The notes beneath the pieces are model-generated. The model did not search any database and was not told the origin of the DNA. It saw only the letters and a list, made by a program, of their open reading frames with translations. The position numbers and the translations under genes are program-made. From assembly GCF_029962835.1 (NCBI RefSeq), contig NC_080589.1:22519586-22583585 (forward strand): DNA of 64,000 nt, written 5' to 3'. The stretch comes from Magnolia sinica (Eukaryota > Streptophyta > Magnoliopsida > Magnoliales > Magnoliaceae). Positions 22,893 through 35,581 of the stretch are shown piece by piece; positions within the stretch are counted from its first letter, which is position 1, and each line of letters starts with the position of its first letter.

Positions 22893-23470
22893 AACAACTG
22901 GCCAAAGTATGCCCAGTGTTATGTGGTGAACGACACCTTGGGCTTTGGAATGGGCTTGTCATTCTTTTTTACTTCAACTTCGGAGGGAGGCTCCCCCTCT
23001 ACACGTGGCCTATTTTCCTTCCAAAGCTGCCTCATTATCTCCCATTCCCTCCGAATTGGACTTTGGAATGGGCTTGGGCCAAAATGGGTTATTGACTTAG
23101 CTTGACAAGGTAAGTTGACTGGGTAGCTTATGCGGGCTGACTAGGTGAGTTGACTCAATGAATTGACTCAAGGGTTAACTCTATAGGATAGGTTTTTCTT
23201 AGGGTTTGGGTTTGGGACCAGTTTTAGGATTTTGTCGAGTTACTGAGACTGGGTTAACTGGGTTTTAGGGTTTCTAAGGTTTGGATTAGGTTTAAGGTAT
23301 GAATTGGAGTTTAACTTAGGGTTAAGGGTATAGATCAAGGTTAAGGGAATACATCAAGGTTTGGATCAGGCTTAAGGGTATGGATCAAGGTTTGGATTAG
23401 GGTTTTAAGAGTATGGATTAAGGTTTGGATAAAGAGTTAAGGGTATGGATCAGGGTTTCTATTTAATCAA
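22893..23470. repeat. Short degenerate repeats (TTGACT and AAGGGTATGGATCAAGG types)
   Basis: A GAGTTGACT-rich patch (23,100-23,180) precedes about eight units of roughly 30 bases containing AAGGGTATGGATCAAGGTTTGG (23,290-23,460). No gene is seen. Confidence 0.55.
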
Positions 23471-23669
23471 GCTTATCGGCACGAGGTGAGGTATCTACAG
23501 ATGTACCTCTTTGGCAAAGGTTGTGTGCAACTGAATACCAAAGCGAGTGGACACCTCACAATTCGTAGTCAGATTAATATGCGGTCTAGACTTGTTGCCT
23601 GCCTTTGTATTTGAGTTAGTTGATTGTTTGAAAATAGATGACTTATACATATCATGAGATTTAGAGAAA

Positions 23670-24030
23670 ACATTGTGATTGTCCCTACGCTTTCTGTGGC
23701 TTTATGGGCAACCAATTGCAACCTTTTCGCTCTTGATCAATATTAACATCGGAAGAACCTAGTAAAGTATAGCCCATATGCTTTCTGTAGCCTTACGAGA
23801 ATACTATTTAGAACTAGAATGTTTGTTACTTCCTAGGTCGCTCCAGGAATACTTATTTCATTTGATCGTTAAAGTGGCTAACTTACCCTGCGCTCTATGC
23901 GCCTTAAGGGGATCTCACTATACCAGCTTAAACTCGATCAAGGTATGCAAATATCCTGGACTAGGTATGTGGAGGTGATCATCAAAGTAGTTAGCTTACC
24001 TTGCGCTTTTTACGGCATTACGGTTTTGAC
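23670..24030 (+). repeat. Four degenerate units of about 90-112 bp
   Basis: Units are anchored by CCCTACGCTTTCTGTGGCTTTA-like blocks at about 23,683, 23,774, 23,884 and 23,996. They may belong to an old long LTR, because repeats of this kind occur within LTRs. That is inference only. Confidence 0.45.
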
Positions 24031-25190
24031 CGCTTGGCAATATATGGTTTTAGTAAACGGGTTGGATCTTCCTCTTCATAATCCGTATTGGAGGAAACTT
24101 AAGTTCGCTAGGAAGATAATTAAACTACCTTTCCAATAAACCATAAATGACATTAATCGATCAAATTTCGTTCTTTTATAACATCACAGTCACTTTGTGT
24201 ATAAGAACAATCGTACTTTTCTCAATATTAAAAATTTAATTTTTTGTGCTTTAATACAACATTACCCAAGGAGGCTAAGTAATAAAAAGATTGATCATTG
24301 GGTAGAGAGAGTTCATTTTATCATTTTTTTTCATACATCAGTTGCTACCTATAGAGAGTTCTGAGGATTTTTGAGTTCGAATGCATGACCGTTATTAAAT
24401 TTGGTGCTAGTCGATCGGGTCCATTGGTTATCTCTGACACATGTCAAGAATGATCCTTTTGACCGGTTTGGATTTTTAATTATTCTATGTCAATATGAGA
24501 CGTTTTTAACGAAGTCAAGCTAAAGCTAAATAAGTAGCTTATTCTCATTTTAGGTAGGATGTCTACAAGTTATCATAAGCTAACTTATGAATGGGTCGCC
24601 CATAGTTTGATGCCAGGTGGGTGAGTATATTTATGTGCAACAGACCACTTACAATGCCAAGTGGATTTGTTAATAAGAGTTAGGTCAACCCACGTGAAAT
24701 GACCCTAGTGTTAAAAGAAACCTACCGTACACATTATTGTAGTTATCCCTATGCATCACATTTCTCTTCATGCATTATATTTTGGTACCTTTGAATTTCT
24801 ATGATATCTTGTAAATATATATGCTTTTATTTTATTTTTGAGAAAGTGCTATTTAAAGATTTACTTACTGAGTTGTTAGCTTATTCAAATTTGTGGTTAA
24901 TGACTTATAAGTTCAAAAGAAATGCAAAATGAGAATTCGATTGATTTTGTTTGTAATTTATTTAAAATAATATGTAATAAGTAAAAGTTGAATTTTATAA
25001 AATATAGATGATAATTTTATTTATTTTGAAATAATTTATGAAATGATAATTTTCTATTTTGAATTATTACATGGATATGTGTAAGGAAACCCCTTCAACT
25101 CATGGAATATTTGGTGCGAGGCTTAGGGCGGGACATTGGTCCACAAAAAGTTGTCTACTGAGGTGCGAGGCTAAGGGCGTGTCAGTGGTT
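24031..25190. other. AT-rich stretch without recognisable genes
   Basis: Nothing supported is seen on either strand. Confidence 0.5.
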
Positions 25191-26490
25191 TACAGAAAGT
25201 TTTTAATGACCAGTCACCATTTCCTATGGTGTGGTCCACGTAAGATTTAAATATACTCTAAATTTTTTTAGGTCATGCCGTAAAGTGAGCTTCCAAAACG
25301 GGACGGACGGCATGAATGTAAGGAACGAACATCACAGTGGCCCCACAGTCAAAGATCCACCGAAGCAGCGTCTGACGAGGAGGGAGGGATGTAAAATGGC
25401 CCCACTTATATATGCATCGTGCATTTACGCTCATTCTGATGCATCTTTCAACTGTGGAATACCAACACCTTGGTGGTATATTGACTTGGCAAAGTTTTAT
25501 AAGCCCTAAATGATGTATTTGCTATATCCATACCGTTCATTCAGTTTGCAAGATCATTTTAGGGAATTTGAAAAAAAAATGAGGCAGATCCAAACCTCAA
25601 GTGGACCACACCACAGAAAGTGGTGGGACAATGATGTCCACCATTGAAACCTTCGCAGGGCCACCATGGTGTTTATTTTCCATCTAACCTGCTCATTAGG
25701 TCACAAAGACCCGGATGAAGGGAAAAAATAAATAAATAAATCAGCTTGATTCAAAACTTCTGTGCCCCCAAGAAATTTTCAATGGTAAAGGTTCAATCCC
25801 CACTGCTTTCTGTTGTGTGGCCCATTTAATGTTCAGATCTGCCTCATTTTTGTTATCATGCGCTAAAATGATCTCAAAAGATGCATGGATGGCATGGATA
25901 TAATACATACATCATGGTGGGGCCATAGAATTTGCCACGTCATCACACACCGAGTTTCGTTCGGGAAGCGGATTGCGTAGTGAGTAACTCAGTACGCTTA
26001 GTGTACCCAGTAAACTCTCTGGGGCCCACCGTCATACGTACATTTTATCCACTCCGTCCATACTTTTTACCAAATAATTTCAGGGAGTCATCCCAAAAAT
26101 GAAACATATCCAAGCGCAACTGGAACACACCACCGAAATAGTGCGAATTGAATTCTACGGTTGAAAAGTTCCTGGAGGCTACAAAGGTTCTAGATCAAGC
26201 TGATATCTGTGATTTCCCTTCATCTATGTCTGTGTGATCTTATGAATATCCTGGATGACAAATAAACATCACTGGGGGCCTTTAGAAAGGTATCAACGGA
26301 GGAAGTCAGTACTTCCACTCTTTCCTGTGGTATTGTCCCCTTGAGATTTTGATATGCTTCAATTTTGGGATCAACGACTAAATTCATCTTTAAAAACTGA
26401 TGAACAGTGTGGATAAATGTCATGCACTCAAGGTGGGCCCAACAGAGTTTACTCAGTACGATACTGAGTAACTCAGTACGCATCCGATTT
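25191..26490. repeat. Foldback repeat cluster (three copies)
   Basis: A right-arm fragment lies at 25,205-25,350. A near-full copy runs from AAATGATGTATTTGCTATATCC (25,510) to ATCATGGTGGGGCC (25,925). Another runs from CTCTGGGGCCCACC (26,017) to GGTGGGCCCAACAGAGTTTACT (26,453). Next to the last copy, GAGTAACTCAGTACG stands on both sides (25,983 and 26,471), which may be extended termini or a target duplication. Confidence 0.75.
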
Positions 26491-26920
26491 CGTTCGTGAC
26501 TGGCACACACACAAGCCGCTTCCACTGTAATGCACTGCAGCTCATACTGCTTTCTTCTCATGCAACCGACCTCAGTTTTACATGAGAACTGCAGATGTAA
26601 CTGGGAAGGTGGATCACCAGAAATTGTAAAGATGGTGATGCATGGTGATTACTGCGGGTTTTTTGGGCTCACATCACCTGTTCCTCTCGAAGTAGGTATC
26701 ATCTGACATCTTCGTAAACATTTCTTGAAAACTGGCATTTCATGAAATTACTGATATTTCATTGATTCTCATGAAATGCACCTCAACCTACATTGGTGCT
26801 TTCCTAGCAGTTTGCGTTGGAGATTGGAGGTGTTTTGAGAAATGGCAGAGGAGATATTGTCATGTCCTTTTTCTGTTGATTCTCTCAAAGTGGAGGCTCT
26901 TCCCCCTGTGCAAGAGGTTG
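26491..26920. other. No gene seen
   Basis: Unique-looking sequence with no supported feature. Confidence 0.4.
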
Positions 26921-26921
26921 A

Positions 26922-27500
26922 GAATTTTTGTGAATTCCTTGTAAGAAGCCTTTGATGATCAAAAGGAAGCACCCAAATTGTTATTAGATGGGTTTTTCCA
27001 TGGAGTTTGGATCATGGAAAACAGCTTTTGTCATTTCTGAAATTAGGGTTTTCACGATCTTAGGGGTCGTTTGGATGCCTGTAAAAATGGTTAAAGCTGT
27101 TTGGCTCGATTCTGTAAATGACACAAGTAAAGGCCTGTTTGGATGGCTGTAAGATGGATTAGTGGGAAGTGACTTTCAAGGAAGTTGCTTATAGGTGGTG
27201 TTTGGGTTTGGGGGGTGGGGGATTTTTGTGAATTCCGTGTAAGGAGCGTTTGATGATCAAAAGGAAGCACCCAAATTGTTATTAGATGGGTTTCTTCCAT
27301 GGAGTTTGGGTCATGGAAAAAAGCTTTTGTCATTTCTGAAATTAGGGATTTTTGTTCACGATCTTAGGGGTTGTTTGGATGCCTGTAAATGGTTTAAGCT
27401 GTTTGGCTCTAATCTGTAAATGACACAAGTAAGGGCCTGTTTGGATGCCTGTAAGTTGGGTTAGTGGGAGGTGACTTACAAGGAAGTTGCTTGTAGGTGG
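26922..27500 (+). repeat. Tandem duplication of about 306 bp
   Basis: The segment from TTTTTGTGAATTCC through GATCAAAAGGAAGCACCCAA to GGCCTGTTTGGATG occurs at about 26,922-27,145 and again at 27,226-27,453 with few differences. Each contains the start GGGGTCGTTTGGATGCC / GGGGTTGTTTGGATGCC of a TIR element. Confidence 0.85.
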
Positions 27501-28853
27501 TGACTTACAGGTCAATGGTCTGAGGCCTGATTTTTAAAAAGAGGAGAAGAGGGGGAAACACACCTCAATTAGAGGGAAGAGGGGGAAACGCACCTCCATT
27601 ATGGTGTGGCCCACTTGAGATTTAGATGTGCTTCGTTTTTGGGCCCAAGCTCTAAAATGAGTTGGCAAAACTGATGGATGGCGTGGATATGGAACTTGGC
27701 CTTCTTTCTTGTAGCCATTGGTTTTCCAATCTATGGATGATATGTTTAGGAGCATATAATCAAAGGGTTGTTTACAACCATAAGCAATCAACTATGGTCC
27801 CTCCAAATGGATGTTTGGAATTTTTTATTGCACTTATTATTTCCATAAACAATCTTTGTTGTCCATTTTTTGGCGATTGATTGGATGGTTACAATTATTT
27901 GGCTGGTGTAATTTTTGCTTAGTGGTTCATTAATTGTGGGGCTGAACTTGATGGAAAGGTTCAGATCAATTGATTGGACTATCCATATGTCCCTATGCAA
28001 CCTTTTTTTTGTTGACACAATTGATCTTGTCTCCTTTTACATAGCCCTATGACCCTCAATAGTTTGCATGAGGGAGCCATGAAATCTGTTTATAGCATCT
28101 GATTATGTAATCGAACGCTATTGTACAATGCTTCTCTTGTTCTTATGAGTTGCAGATAAGTTGTTTTAGGCCATTGCCTTGTAATTTTTGTTTTGGCACA
28201 TTTAAGCATTACCAGCATTTCTATATTGTAGGCATTTTGAATTTGTAGGCCCATTTTTATGACCCACTTGATGATTGATTTAGCCTAATAATCAGCTTAA
28301 ATATTCATATAGATGGACTTAACAAAATGTCTAGAGAGCCTGTAATTTATTTTATTTTATTATTATTTTTTTAAAGTCTTGTAAGTTTTCGTTTTGATTC
28401 ATGTAAATGGTTTAAGTGGTAAATGATTTACAGTTATAAACCATTTACAACCTGTCCTATTTGCCATTAAGCTGTATATTATTCACAGGTCAATGATTCT
28501 CTATGTTTGGATAGCCCGTAAATTGTTGAAGTCCTATAATGGAGAGCCAATCTTTGAAAATATAGCCGTTAGGCTGAAATGAGATGGAGGTAAATGCTGT
28601 AAATCATTTACAACAAAAAAAGTTATCCAAAGGCAGAATGTAAATGATTTCCCCATAAATCATTTACAAGTTGCCCCATTTATAGGCATCCAAACGACCC
28701 TAAATAGAGAGCCAATCTTTCCATTTATAGCCGTTAGGTTGTAAATGGAGAGCCTGTAAATGTAATCGCAGCTTTTCACCTAGAAGTCATTTATAGGAAA
28801 TTTTCACTGTAAACCATTTACAAATAGCCCCATTTACAGGCATCCAAATGACC
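27063..28853. mobile_element. Non-autonomous TIR element(s) with GTCGTTTGGATGCCTGTAAA ends
   Basis: The left end GGGTCGTTTGGATGCCTGTAAA (27,065) is mirrored at TTTACAGGCATCCAAATGACC (28,834-28,853). Further inverted copies occur at about 28,684-28,700 and 27,366. ATTTACA / TGTAAAT hairpin motifs fill 28,390-28,850. The superfamily is not certain (hAT or PIF types). There is no transposase. Confidence 0.5.
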
Positions 28854-28858
28854 TCCTA

Positions 28859-29418
28859 GGGCCTGTTTGATTTTTGAGAGCTTGTGTAATTACCCCTGTA
28901 AATGGGTAATTATTATCATTTCACCCGTTTGAAAATCAAACGAATTTCTACCTTGGAAACCGGTTCAAAAGAGTTAATTTAAATTTGTAGACCCCAAGGT
29001 GATGTGTATTATATATCCATTCCGTCCATCCGTTTTACCACAATATTTTTAGGCATGAACTGAAAAATGAGGCAAATCCAACACTCAAGTGGCCCACACC
29101 AAAAGAAACAGTGGCCCCAAGAGGTTTTTAACATTAAGTGTTCTATTTCCTTTTTCCCATGGCGTGGTCCACTTGAGCTTTGAATACGCCTCATTTTTTG
29201 GCTCATGCCATAAATTCAGCTGATATAATGGATGAACGGTGTGGATAATCAACATACATTATGGTGGGACCCACAAATATTTTGTGGCCTTCTTGGTTTT
29301 TGTGTCTAAAGAGCAGCCGGTCAAATCAAGCACTGGGAATGGTGCTGTAAATACCAGGTGAAATAATTATTACCCATTTACCTGTATTTACCACTGAATT
29401 GAAAATTCAAACAAGCCC
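28859..29418. mobile_element. Tourist-like TIR element with nested foldback repeat
   Basis: The ends GGGCCTGTTTGATTTTTGA and (on the other strand) GGGCTTGTTTGAATTTTCA are inverted repeats. They are flanked by CTA (28,856-28,858) and TTA (29,419-29,421), close to the TWA duplication of PIF/Harbinger MITEs. A foldback copy (28,993-29,280) sits inside. Confidence 0.55.
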
Positions 29419-29761
29419 TTAATGTATTAGCTTTTGTCTTGAGGTATGCGAGTGGGATTGCTGGTTCTCTTGCCAAAGAGGCAGTTACAAGAGGCTCTCA
29501 CTTGTTACTGGATCTTCCTTGCCCTTAAGCTGTTCTGCTTCTTTTTAGCAAAATTCAGTTATTACTGAAGAAAAAATAAAAATAAATAATAGAAAGTCCT
29601 GCCTTTGTAAATCTCATTTTCTTCTGATTATTTTTAGTTGCTCTGATAACTATCATGAGAGAAATTTTCTTGTTTATAACAATTTTGAGCTTATTGTACT
29701 TGAATGTGAAGTAAAATCATGAGCTATTTTGTTTTGAGTGTTTCATATATCTCTTGGTTTT

Positions 29762-29900
29762 TCCTTTTTTTTTTTTTTTTTTTGAAGGATGAATATTATT
29801 AGAAGCCCAAAGGGCAAAAGGAAAAAAACAGACAACAGAGCAAAACCAACAGAAAAACAAAATAAACGTACAACACTCCAATCCGCAGGTTAGGAATCCC
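29762..29900 (-). mobile_element. 3' end of a truncated LINE
   Basis: On the minus strand the sequence ends CCTTTTGCCCTTTGGGCTTC, then a TAATAATATTCATCC stretch, then a run of about twenty A residues. This is the usual tail of plant L1-type LINEs, from memory. It is cut off after about 140 bases. Confidence 0.55.
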
Positions 29901-29902
29901 AC

Positions 29903-30500
29903 TCCCTAATAATATATCTATTGTTCAATGTGTTTTTCTTCAAATTTCTGTATGGACATTGTATTAATGCATCATGTCTTTAAATTGTTACTTTTAACAC
30001 CCCTGCCATATCCCTGCTTCTTGTTTGTAGACACCTGCTTTTATCCAAGGAAAATTCATCAAAACTGCTTGGACTAGGTTCTGCTAGAGAACTATCTGAG
30101 ATCCATACCCAAATTTTTGGACAACTAACTGTATGACTCGTTGGTTTCTACCGAAAGTGAATGAGTTATAATGGTCTTCGCTCCAGGCAAGTCACTCTTC
30201 AAAATTGAGTTTTAGGACCTTGTTTTCATTGGTCTGAGATTACAATCCCTGACTCATCTGAAAGTATGTTTGTAGCTAGGAGAAGTATCATAGATGGGCC
30301 GTTCTTAGATCATGAGGTAGTGGATGAATATTAGAAAGGGTAGAAAGCATGCATTCTGAAAGTTGAAATGGAAAAAGTGTATGACTGCGTGAATTGAAGA
30401 TTTTTCTGAATTAAGTTATGAACTGACAATATAAGTCAGTAAGTATGATAAGACCACCTCGTGGAATTAAAAATTCTACCAAAGAATCTCAAAAATATAC
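29903..30500. other. Region downstream of the ARM gene, no gene seen
   Basis: No coding feature is supported. The poly(A) signals of the ARM gene lie at its upper edge. Confidence 0.4.
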
Positions 30501-30511
30501 ATTGCTTACAA

Positions 30512-30568
30512 TTTATTGGTACACATAAAAAAAATCAATGAACTCATGAATATTTGTATTAGTTTATT
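30512..30568 (-). terminator. Candidate polyadenylation signals of the ARM-repeat gene
   Basis: AATAAA on the minus strand at 30,568-30,563 and again at 30,517-30,512. These are about 40 and 91 bases after the stop codon. Confidence 0.45.
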
Positions 30569-30607
30569 GCCTGATCTCCTTGGTGGATGATAAAATCAAT
30601 ATTGTGA

Positions 30608-33600
30608 TTATTGATCCTGGCCATAAGTTAGCAATTGTAGTGCTGTGTCCACAAGTGAGTAGACGGTTGTTCTATGCCGACTTAGCCCAACACTCCCGGA
30701 AAAAACTACAAAGCATTCGAGTTCTGATGTAGTCCCGGCAACATTCTTGAGCTCCTTCTCCATCTCAAGATCCTTGAAAATCTGGATATTTTTTTCTTTG
30801 GCTTTCATCATACAAATCGCCAGCTCGATCACAAACCTCCTAATTCTTGGGACTTTGGTTGATGGGTACTGGTGTTTTTGAAGTATTAATACCAGTTCTG
30901 TTGCTAACTTAGTTTCATCTATGCCACTTTGATCAAATGCGATGCCTAATTCATGAGCATCCATGAATCTGAATATCTGTGCAGCAAGCCCAACTGCTAT
31001 CTCCTGTAATTTCTTTTCTTCAGACATTGTTGCCTTCAGGACCTGCAGGTATAAAACCAGTTATGAATTTTTTCCCCCTCTTATGACTTCGTCACCCAAA
31101 CACAATTTTAATCCAGTATTTGTTTGTATATTGTAACTTAAAATGATTATATTCCTCTCAAAAACAGTATAAAAAAAAAAAAAAAAACACTTAAAATAGT
31201 TCTACAAAACTACAAATTTTGGAGTTAAACATGGGGAAAAAAAAAAAAAACTTGTTTGGACAGTGAGAAAAGAAGATGTAATGATTATCCAGTGATGGAA
31301 AGCATTTTCCATTGTTTGGACCTTTTGTGTTGTTTGGACAGGAGAGGAAACAATAGTCTACAGCAATTATTACTGTTTTCCAGGGTCAAATTCTCACACA
31401 CAAGGTACGAGCTCACCATTGCGAGAGGAATATGAGATTGCTACTAGCTACCCAAACAAGATTGCAAAAAATGGAATCCTTGGAAATCTATATTTTAATA
31501 ATGCTTGTTAAACCAGAATCCTGAATCAGGTGCTCTGATACTATGTTAAATCAGAGAGACTACATTGCGGAAAATGGAACTTGTTTATTTCATTAACAAT
31601 GAGGAGATATATAGAAGAAATTGGAGATGTCCATCTATGGAAATCCTAACAGATGTGTATCAACAAAAGAGGTATTATCATAATCTAACTAATATACTCT
31701 AACAGTGCTCATGGAAGCCATGAGAATCCATCATAGGATAATCATTATCTATATATATATATATTTCTTTTCTTTTCTTTTCCTACAATCCAAACAGGCA
31801 GGCCCTAACAGAAAATGCTTCATGCAGACTAACCATTTCAAATATGAATGTGTATGTGGATTAGTGAATACATCCTTCCTCTATGTTAGGTAACACGATT
31901 GTACAGCTTTGTACAATTGTATATGGGCGTATCAATCAGGCTCCGTGTAGATAGTGGATCCCGTACACATGCATTCTTGTTATTCATGTTAGAAAGTAAA
32001 CCAAAATTTTCATAATTTTCCAACTGCTCGAGGTAAAGAGAACTTACAGTTGGTGTAGCAGTAGCAACTCCCTTCAACTGGAAGTAGCAATCATCTCCGA
32101 TATAAGCACACAAGTTCCGTAAAATTCTTGCCGAATTCACACGCAGCAACGGATTGTTCAGTGCCCTAACAAGCTTCTCCACTGCCTCTAATCTGAGAAT
32201 CCGTTTGCAATTCCTCTCACTCTCCAATGCCAGCACTGCTAGAGCTTCTCCACCCGCGACTCTCACCACATCCTGATTTTCTGGTAATCCCTGGATGAAG
32301 AAAATGTATAACAGTTCCTTGAGAATTCCGCCGGTGCTTCCAATCCTCTCTTTTGCATCCGCATCCACTGCCAAACTGGTTAGAATCTCGATCCCCAGTT
32401 TCTGCAGCACTTTGTAATTCTCCCCATACTGTAAAATCTCTCTGATGTTGCTGATTGTGAAAACATTCTCCGAAATTCGATGCCGGAGGGTTTCTCCTGT
32501 GGTACCTGACGTGCTTGCGAGCATCTTCACCAGTTGTAGGGATCGTTTGAGCAGTGTAATCTGGGATTCTGCTATGGAATTGTCTCTCAACAACCTTTCA
32601 TCAGCGTGTGTAAAATCGATAATTTTTGACAGGAGACCTCTTGTATTCCCAATCTTTCCACAGTTATCATGATCGTGCGCTAATTTCTTAAGAATCAGAA
32701 GCCCCAAGAGATTGAAAACTGAAAGCTCATAATTTTCATGGTCTGCAACAATGCTTTTCTGGCGGATTTCATCAGCTGCACTGCCAGAGCTCTGGCTGGT
32801 GTGCAGCAATGATGATATCGATTCCATCGCACCTGGAATTCCAGCAACCCGAAGAGAATTCTGCTTCTTTCCTGCTAGCTTTGATAGGATTTCAGCAGCA
32901 GATTTTCTGATCTCTTCTTCTGTTGTGTTCTTCCAGGTTAACATCTCAACCAATCTTTCTATCACAGGTACTGACGTCCCAATCTTCCGAAGTGTGCTGT
33001 GAGAGTACTGCTTGCTGGTTGCAAACTTGCGAAGGATCCTAACTCCAGTGAGCTGCTCGTCATTGGAATTTGATTCCAACAGCTCCTCCGCAAAAGAAAC
33101 CAGGTCCATTTTCAATCCATCAAAGATGCTCCCATTAACACATCTTGAGTAGGCATCATAGAAGAACCGCTTGATTGAAACTAAGCCTGAATTGCCAAAC
33201 TCACATTCATCGTTCACCTCATGCAGCAATTTACCATAGCTTACCCTCCATTCCCAGTAGGCTTTCTCCATCAAGAACAACAGAGCTTCGGCAAGGGCCA
33301 AAGCATAGAAAATATTCAAAGCCGACTTGCGATTCTTCTTGTCAGGATTGCCTTTGCTTACGTCCCCATAGTCCTGCTGGATAAGCCTTGTAAGTGAGAG
33401 TGACATGCAGGCAGAGGCCGATAACAGCTGAAGCCAGTAGAGAAACTTACTTATGTTCTTCGTTTGGAAAACCCATACTGCATATGGAAGTAAAGGGACT
33501 TCCTGTGTCACCCATGTTCGTGTTGCCGGATTCTGGTAATCTTGATTTCTTGATATATTGATGTTGGTGTTGTCTGTTACTTCTTGGCTGTTGTTCGTTT

Positions 33601-34093
33601 CTGGTTGGGTGATTGAAAATGGCGGAAATAAAGTTTTCAGAGTCCGAATCAGGAAGTTGGAGCTGTATTTCAATGCTCGGAAGCTGAACTTCCCTGCATC
33701 TGTGGGCGACCATGTCGCCTGATGTTGCCATTCGAGTTCATGACTTCGGCTGAAAATTCGTGTTCCCTCGATGAGGAGAATAATGGTGATGAACCAGAAA
33801 TCCTTTTTATCCAAGGTAATGGCGAAACTTCCCAGAAGAACGACTGTGGCCCAGATGAATCCCAGTGTTCCAAGGCCACTTGCTGCTTTTTCAAGAATTG
33901 CTAGCCGAAGAGCGAAAAGGGTGAGCTTCTTTTCTGGTGCCTGATCGGCTTGTCTTATGCTGTCAGTCTTTTCCATTTTATCAGGGATTTCTCTCGTGGG
34001 TTCGCTGAACTTTGTGGGCAGATGCACCTGTTCGGTGATCTGCAGACAAACGCTCGTTTCACCTTCTTTCAATTTGGGACTCCTGTATTCCAT
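30608..34093 (-). CDS. ARM-repeat membrane protein, two exons, 826 residues
   Basis: Exon 1 (34,093-32,048, 682 codons) ends ATATPT at the donor ACT|GTAAGT. Exon 2 (31,042-30,608, 144 codons plus TAA) begins VLKATMSEEKKL after the acceptor CCTGCAG. The phase is 0, and the joined text reads smoothly. Four hydrophobic segments lie at about 74-94, 99-115, 213-236 and 257-278, which suggests a membrane anchor. From about 340 to 820 there are repeated two- to three-helix units of the ARM type (for example SAAEILSKLAG and SARILRNLC). The C-terminus, with PSTKVPRIRRFVIELA and SRHRTTVYSLVDTALQLL, is characteristic of a plant-specific ARM family, to which rice BLE2-like proteins may belong (from memory). 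The molecular function is unknown. It looks intact and is the only clear host gene here. The first Met follows an out-of-frame ATG by 22 bases. Confidence 0.88.
31043..32047 (-). other. Intron of the ARM-repeat gene
   Basis: A 1,005-bp intron, GTAAGT..TGCAG. It holds A-tracts, a repeat of TTGTTTGGACAG type (31,250-31,340), an (AT)n run and a stretch (31,540-31,700) that resembles an LTR edge. No exon is hidden in it that I can support. Confidence 0.8.
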
Positions 34094-34199
34094 GGTCCAG
34101 AAAGCTTTTGCTCATTGATCTCTATGCAAATTCTAATAAAACCTACACAAAATTCCAGCAGAATAGTTGTCAGGTGATAGAAGTACTCTTTTATCTTTT

Positions 34200-35575
34200 C
34201 CAAAAAAGAAAAAAAAAAAATAGTGAAACAAATGTGCAAGAAATTCCTAAAATTTTCTTTTAAAGGATAGAAATTCCAAAATTGTATGAAACATCAGAGA
34301 AATTGTATGATCTTCGACTCAACGATGTGTACTGTCCTCAGGCCTCCAGTTTACAAAAGTAGGTCCCATGGTTTACTGATCCAGACTATTAATCTGCTGG
34401 TCCCCATCATTGATGGACCATGTTCGATCTTGTTCATGTCACATCGAGATGGCTGCTGGAATTTTCCTTAACTATTTGAAGGCCACCGACTGAAGAGTTA
34501 GGATGGTCCCGTTTTGGAGACTTTGGAGCTTTTTGATTGCTTTGATGGTGGAACCAAGGGCCTCAGATTTTTCAGACTGATAGCCAAAGGATGCCATAGA
34601 GCAATATTGGTTACGTTCTAACAGACACCAATGACTTGAATCTGATAACAACTCTTGTGATATGCCCAATTTGAAAGCTTGCCTTGTCAAAAGAACTACT
34701 CTCAGATCAATCAATTGATTTTGGTGTGATATTTACGTTTGAATTGTAGTGGATTGAGTGTGAAAACAGTTTCGGAGATTGAATGTAGGCTTTCTGAATG
34801 CAGTTGAATATGGAAAGAATATAGTTAAATTGGAAATGGAGAATGTAGTTAGATTGGAAATGGGTTTTCGATGTTGATGTCGAGAATTGTCGGATGAGGT
34901 GTTATTTGAAAATGGGCAGTCCTGAATTTATAGGAAGAGAGAAAATAGAGATGAACATGGAAGAGGAAGGTGAGCTTGGGGTGCACGTTTGTGGCTTGTT
35001 CTAAGGGCTGTTGCTTCTCTTCTGCTTCCTTTGAATTTCTTCCCCCTTCTTATGTTTTCTTTCTTTTGGGAGTTGGTTTTTTTCCTTGAATGTTTCTCAG
35101 TTTCTTTTATGTTATGATATTCGTCTCTCTCCCTTTTAACTTGCAGCATTTTGATGTAGTGTCTTGGGGGATACCCTTCTTTCTGTTTTCCTTTTCTAAA
35201 TTTTTTGAATATCTTTCATGAATCCAAGGAATAGTAGTTAGTTGACATACTCTGGCAGCGTATGATCTGACCGTTCGATTGGTGGGTAATAAATGAACGG
35301 ATGAAATGAAAATGTATATGGTCTAAGATAAATGAATGAAGGACTGGGAGATTAGGAAGACCCATTCAGTCTGACTTTTGAGGCTGTGCCCCATCTTTGC
35401 TGGGCCATCATATTTGGACGGCTTGGATTGATGTACATGTATGGAGAAGTAACGGTTGTGGCTATGTGCACTTGCGTGGGTAGTTGTATCATGCGACTAT
35501 CGATGATTCAATGGTCTTCTTTCAACCCATCGGAAGCAGACTGTGTCCTGCCCCCACCTGGATGGAATCGGTCCA
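34200..35575. other. Upstream region of the ARM-repeat gene
   Basis: No second gene is seen. CT-rich sequence (on the minus strand) lies near 35,120-35,140, a feature common in plant promoters. Confidence 0.4.
34926..34932 (-). promoter_or_regulatory. Candidate TATA box of the ARM-repeat gene
   Basis: The minus strand reads CCTATAAATTCAGG. A start site about 30 bases downstream would give an untranslated leader near 0.8 kb. A GTGTAG acceptor-like site near 34,146 would allow an intron in that leader. Both are inference. Confidence 0.4.
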
Positions 35576-35581
35576 GGCAGG

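Noticed and set aside
22398-23105. Open frames of 60-74 codons
   Set aside because: They lie in LTR fragment and repeat sequence, with no recognisable protein.
23461-23490. TCGGCACGAGG, identical to part of a cDNA-library adaptor
   Set aside because: An 11-base match can occur by chance in a window this size, and no vector sequence adjoins it.
33447-33894. Other-frame and opposite-strand frames over the ARM gene
   Set aside because: They are shadows of exon 1, which is open for 682 codons and carries the domains.
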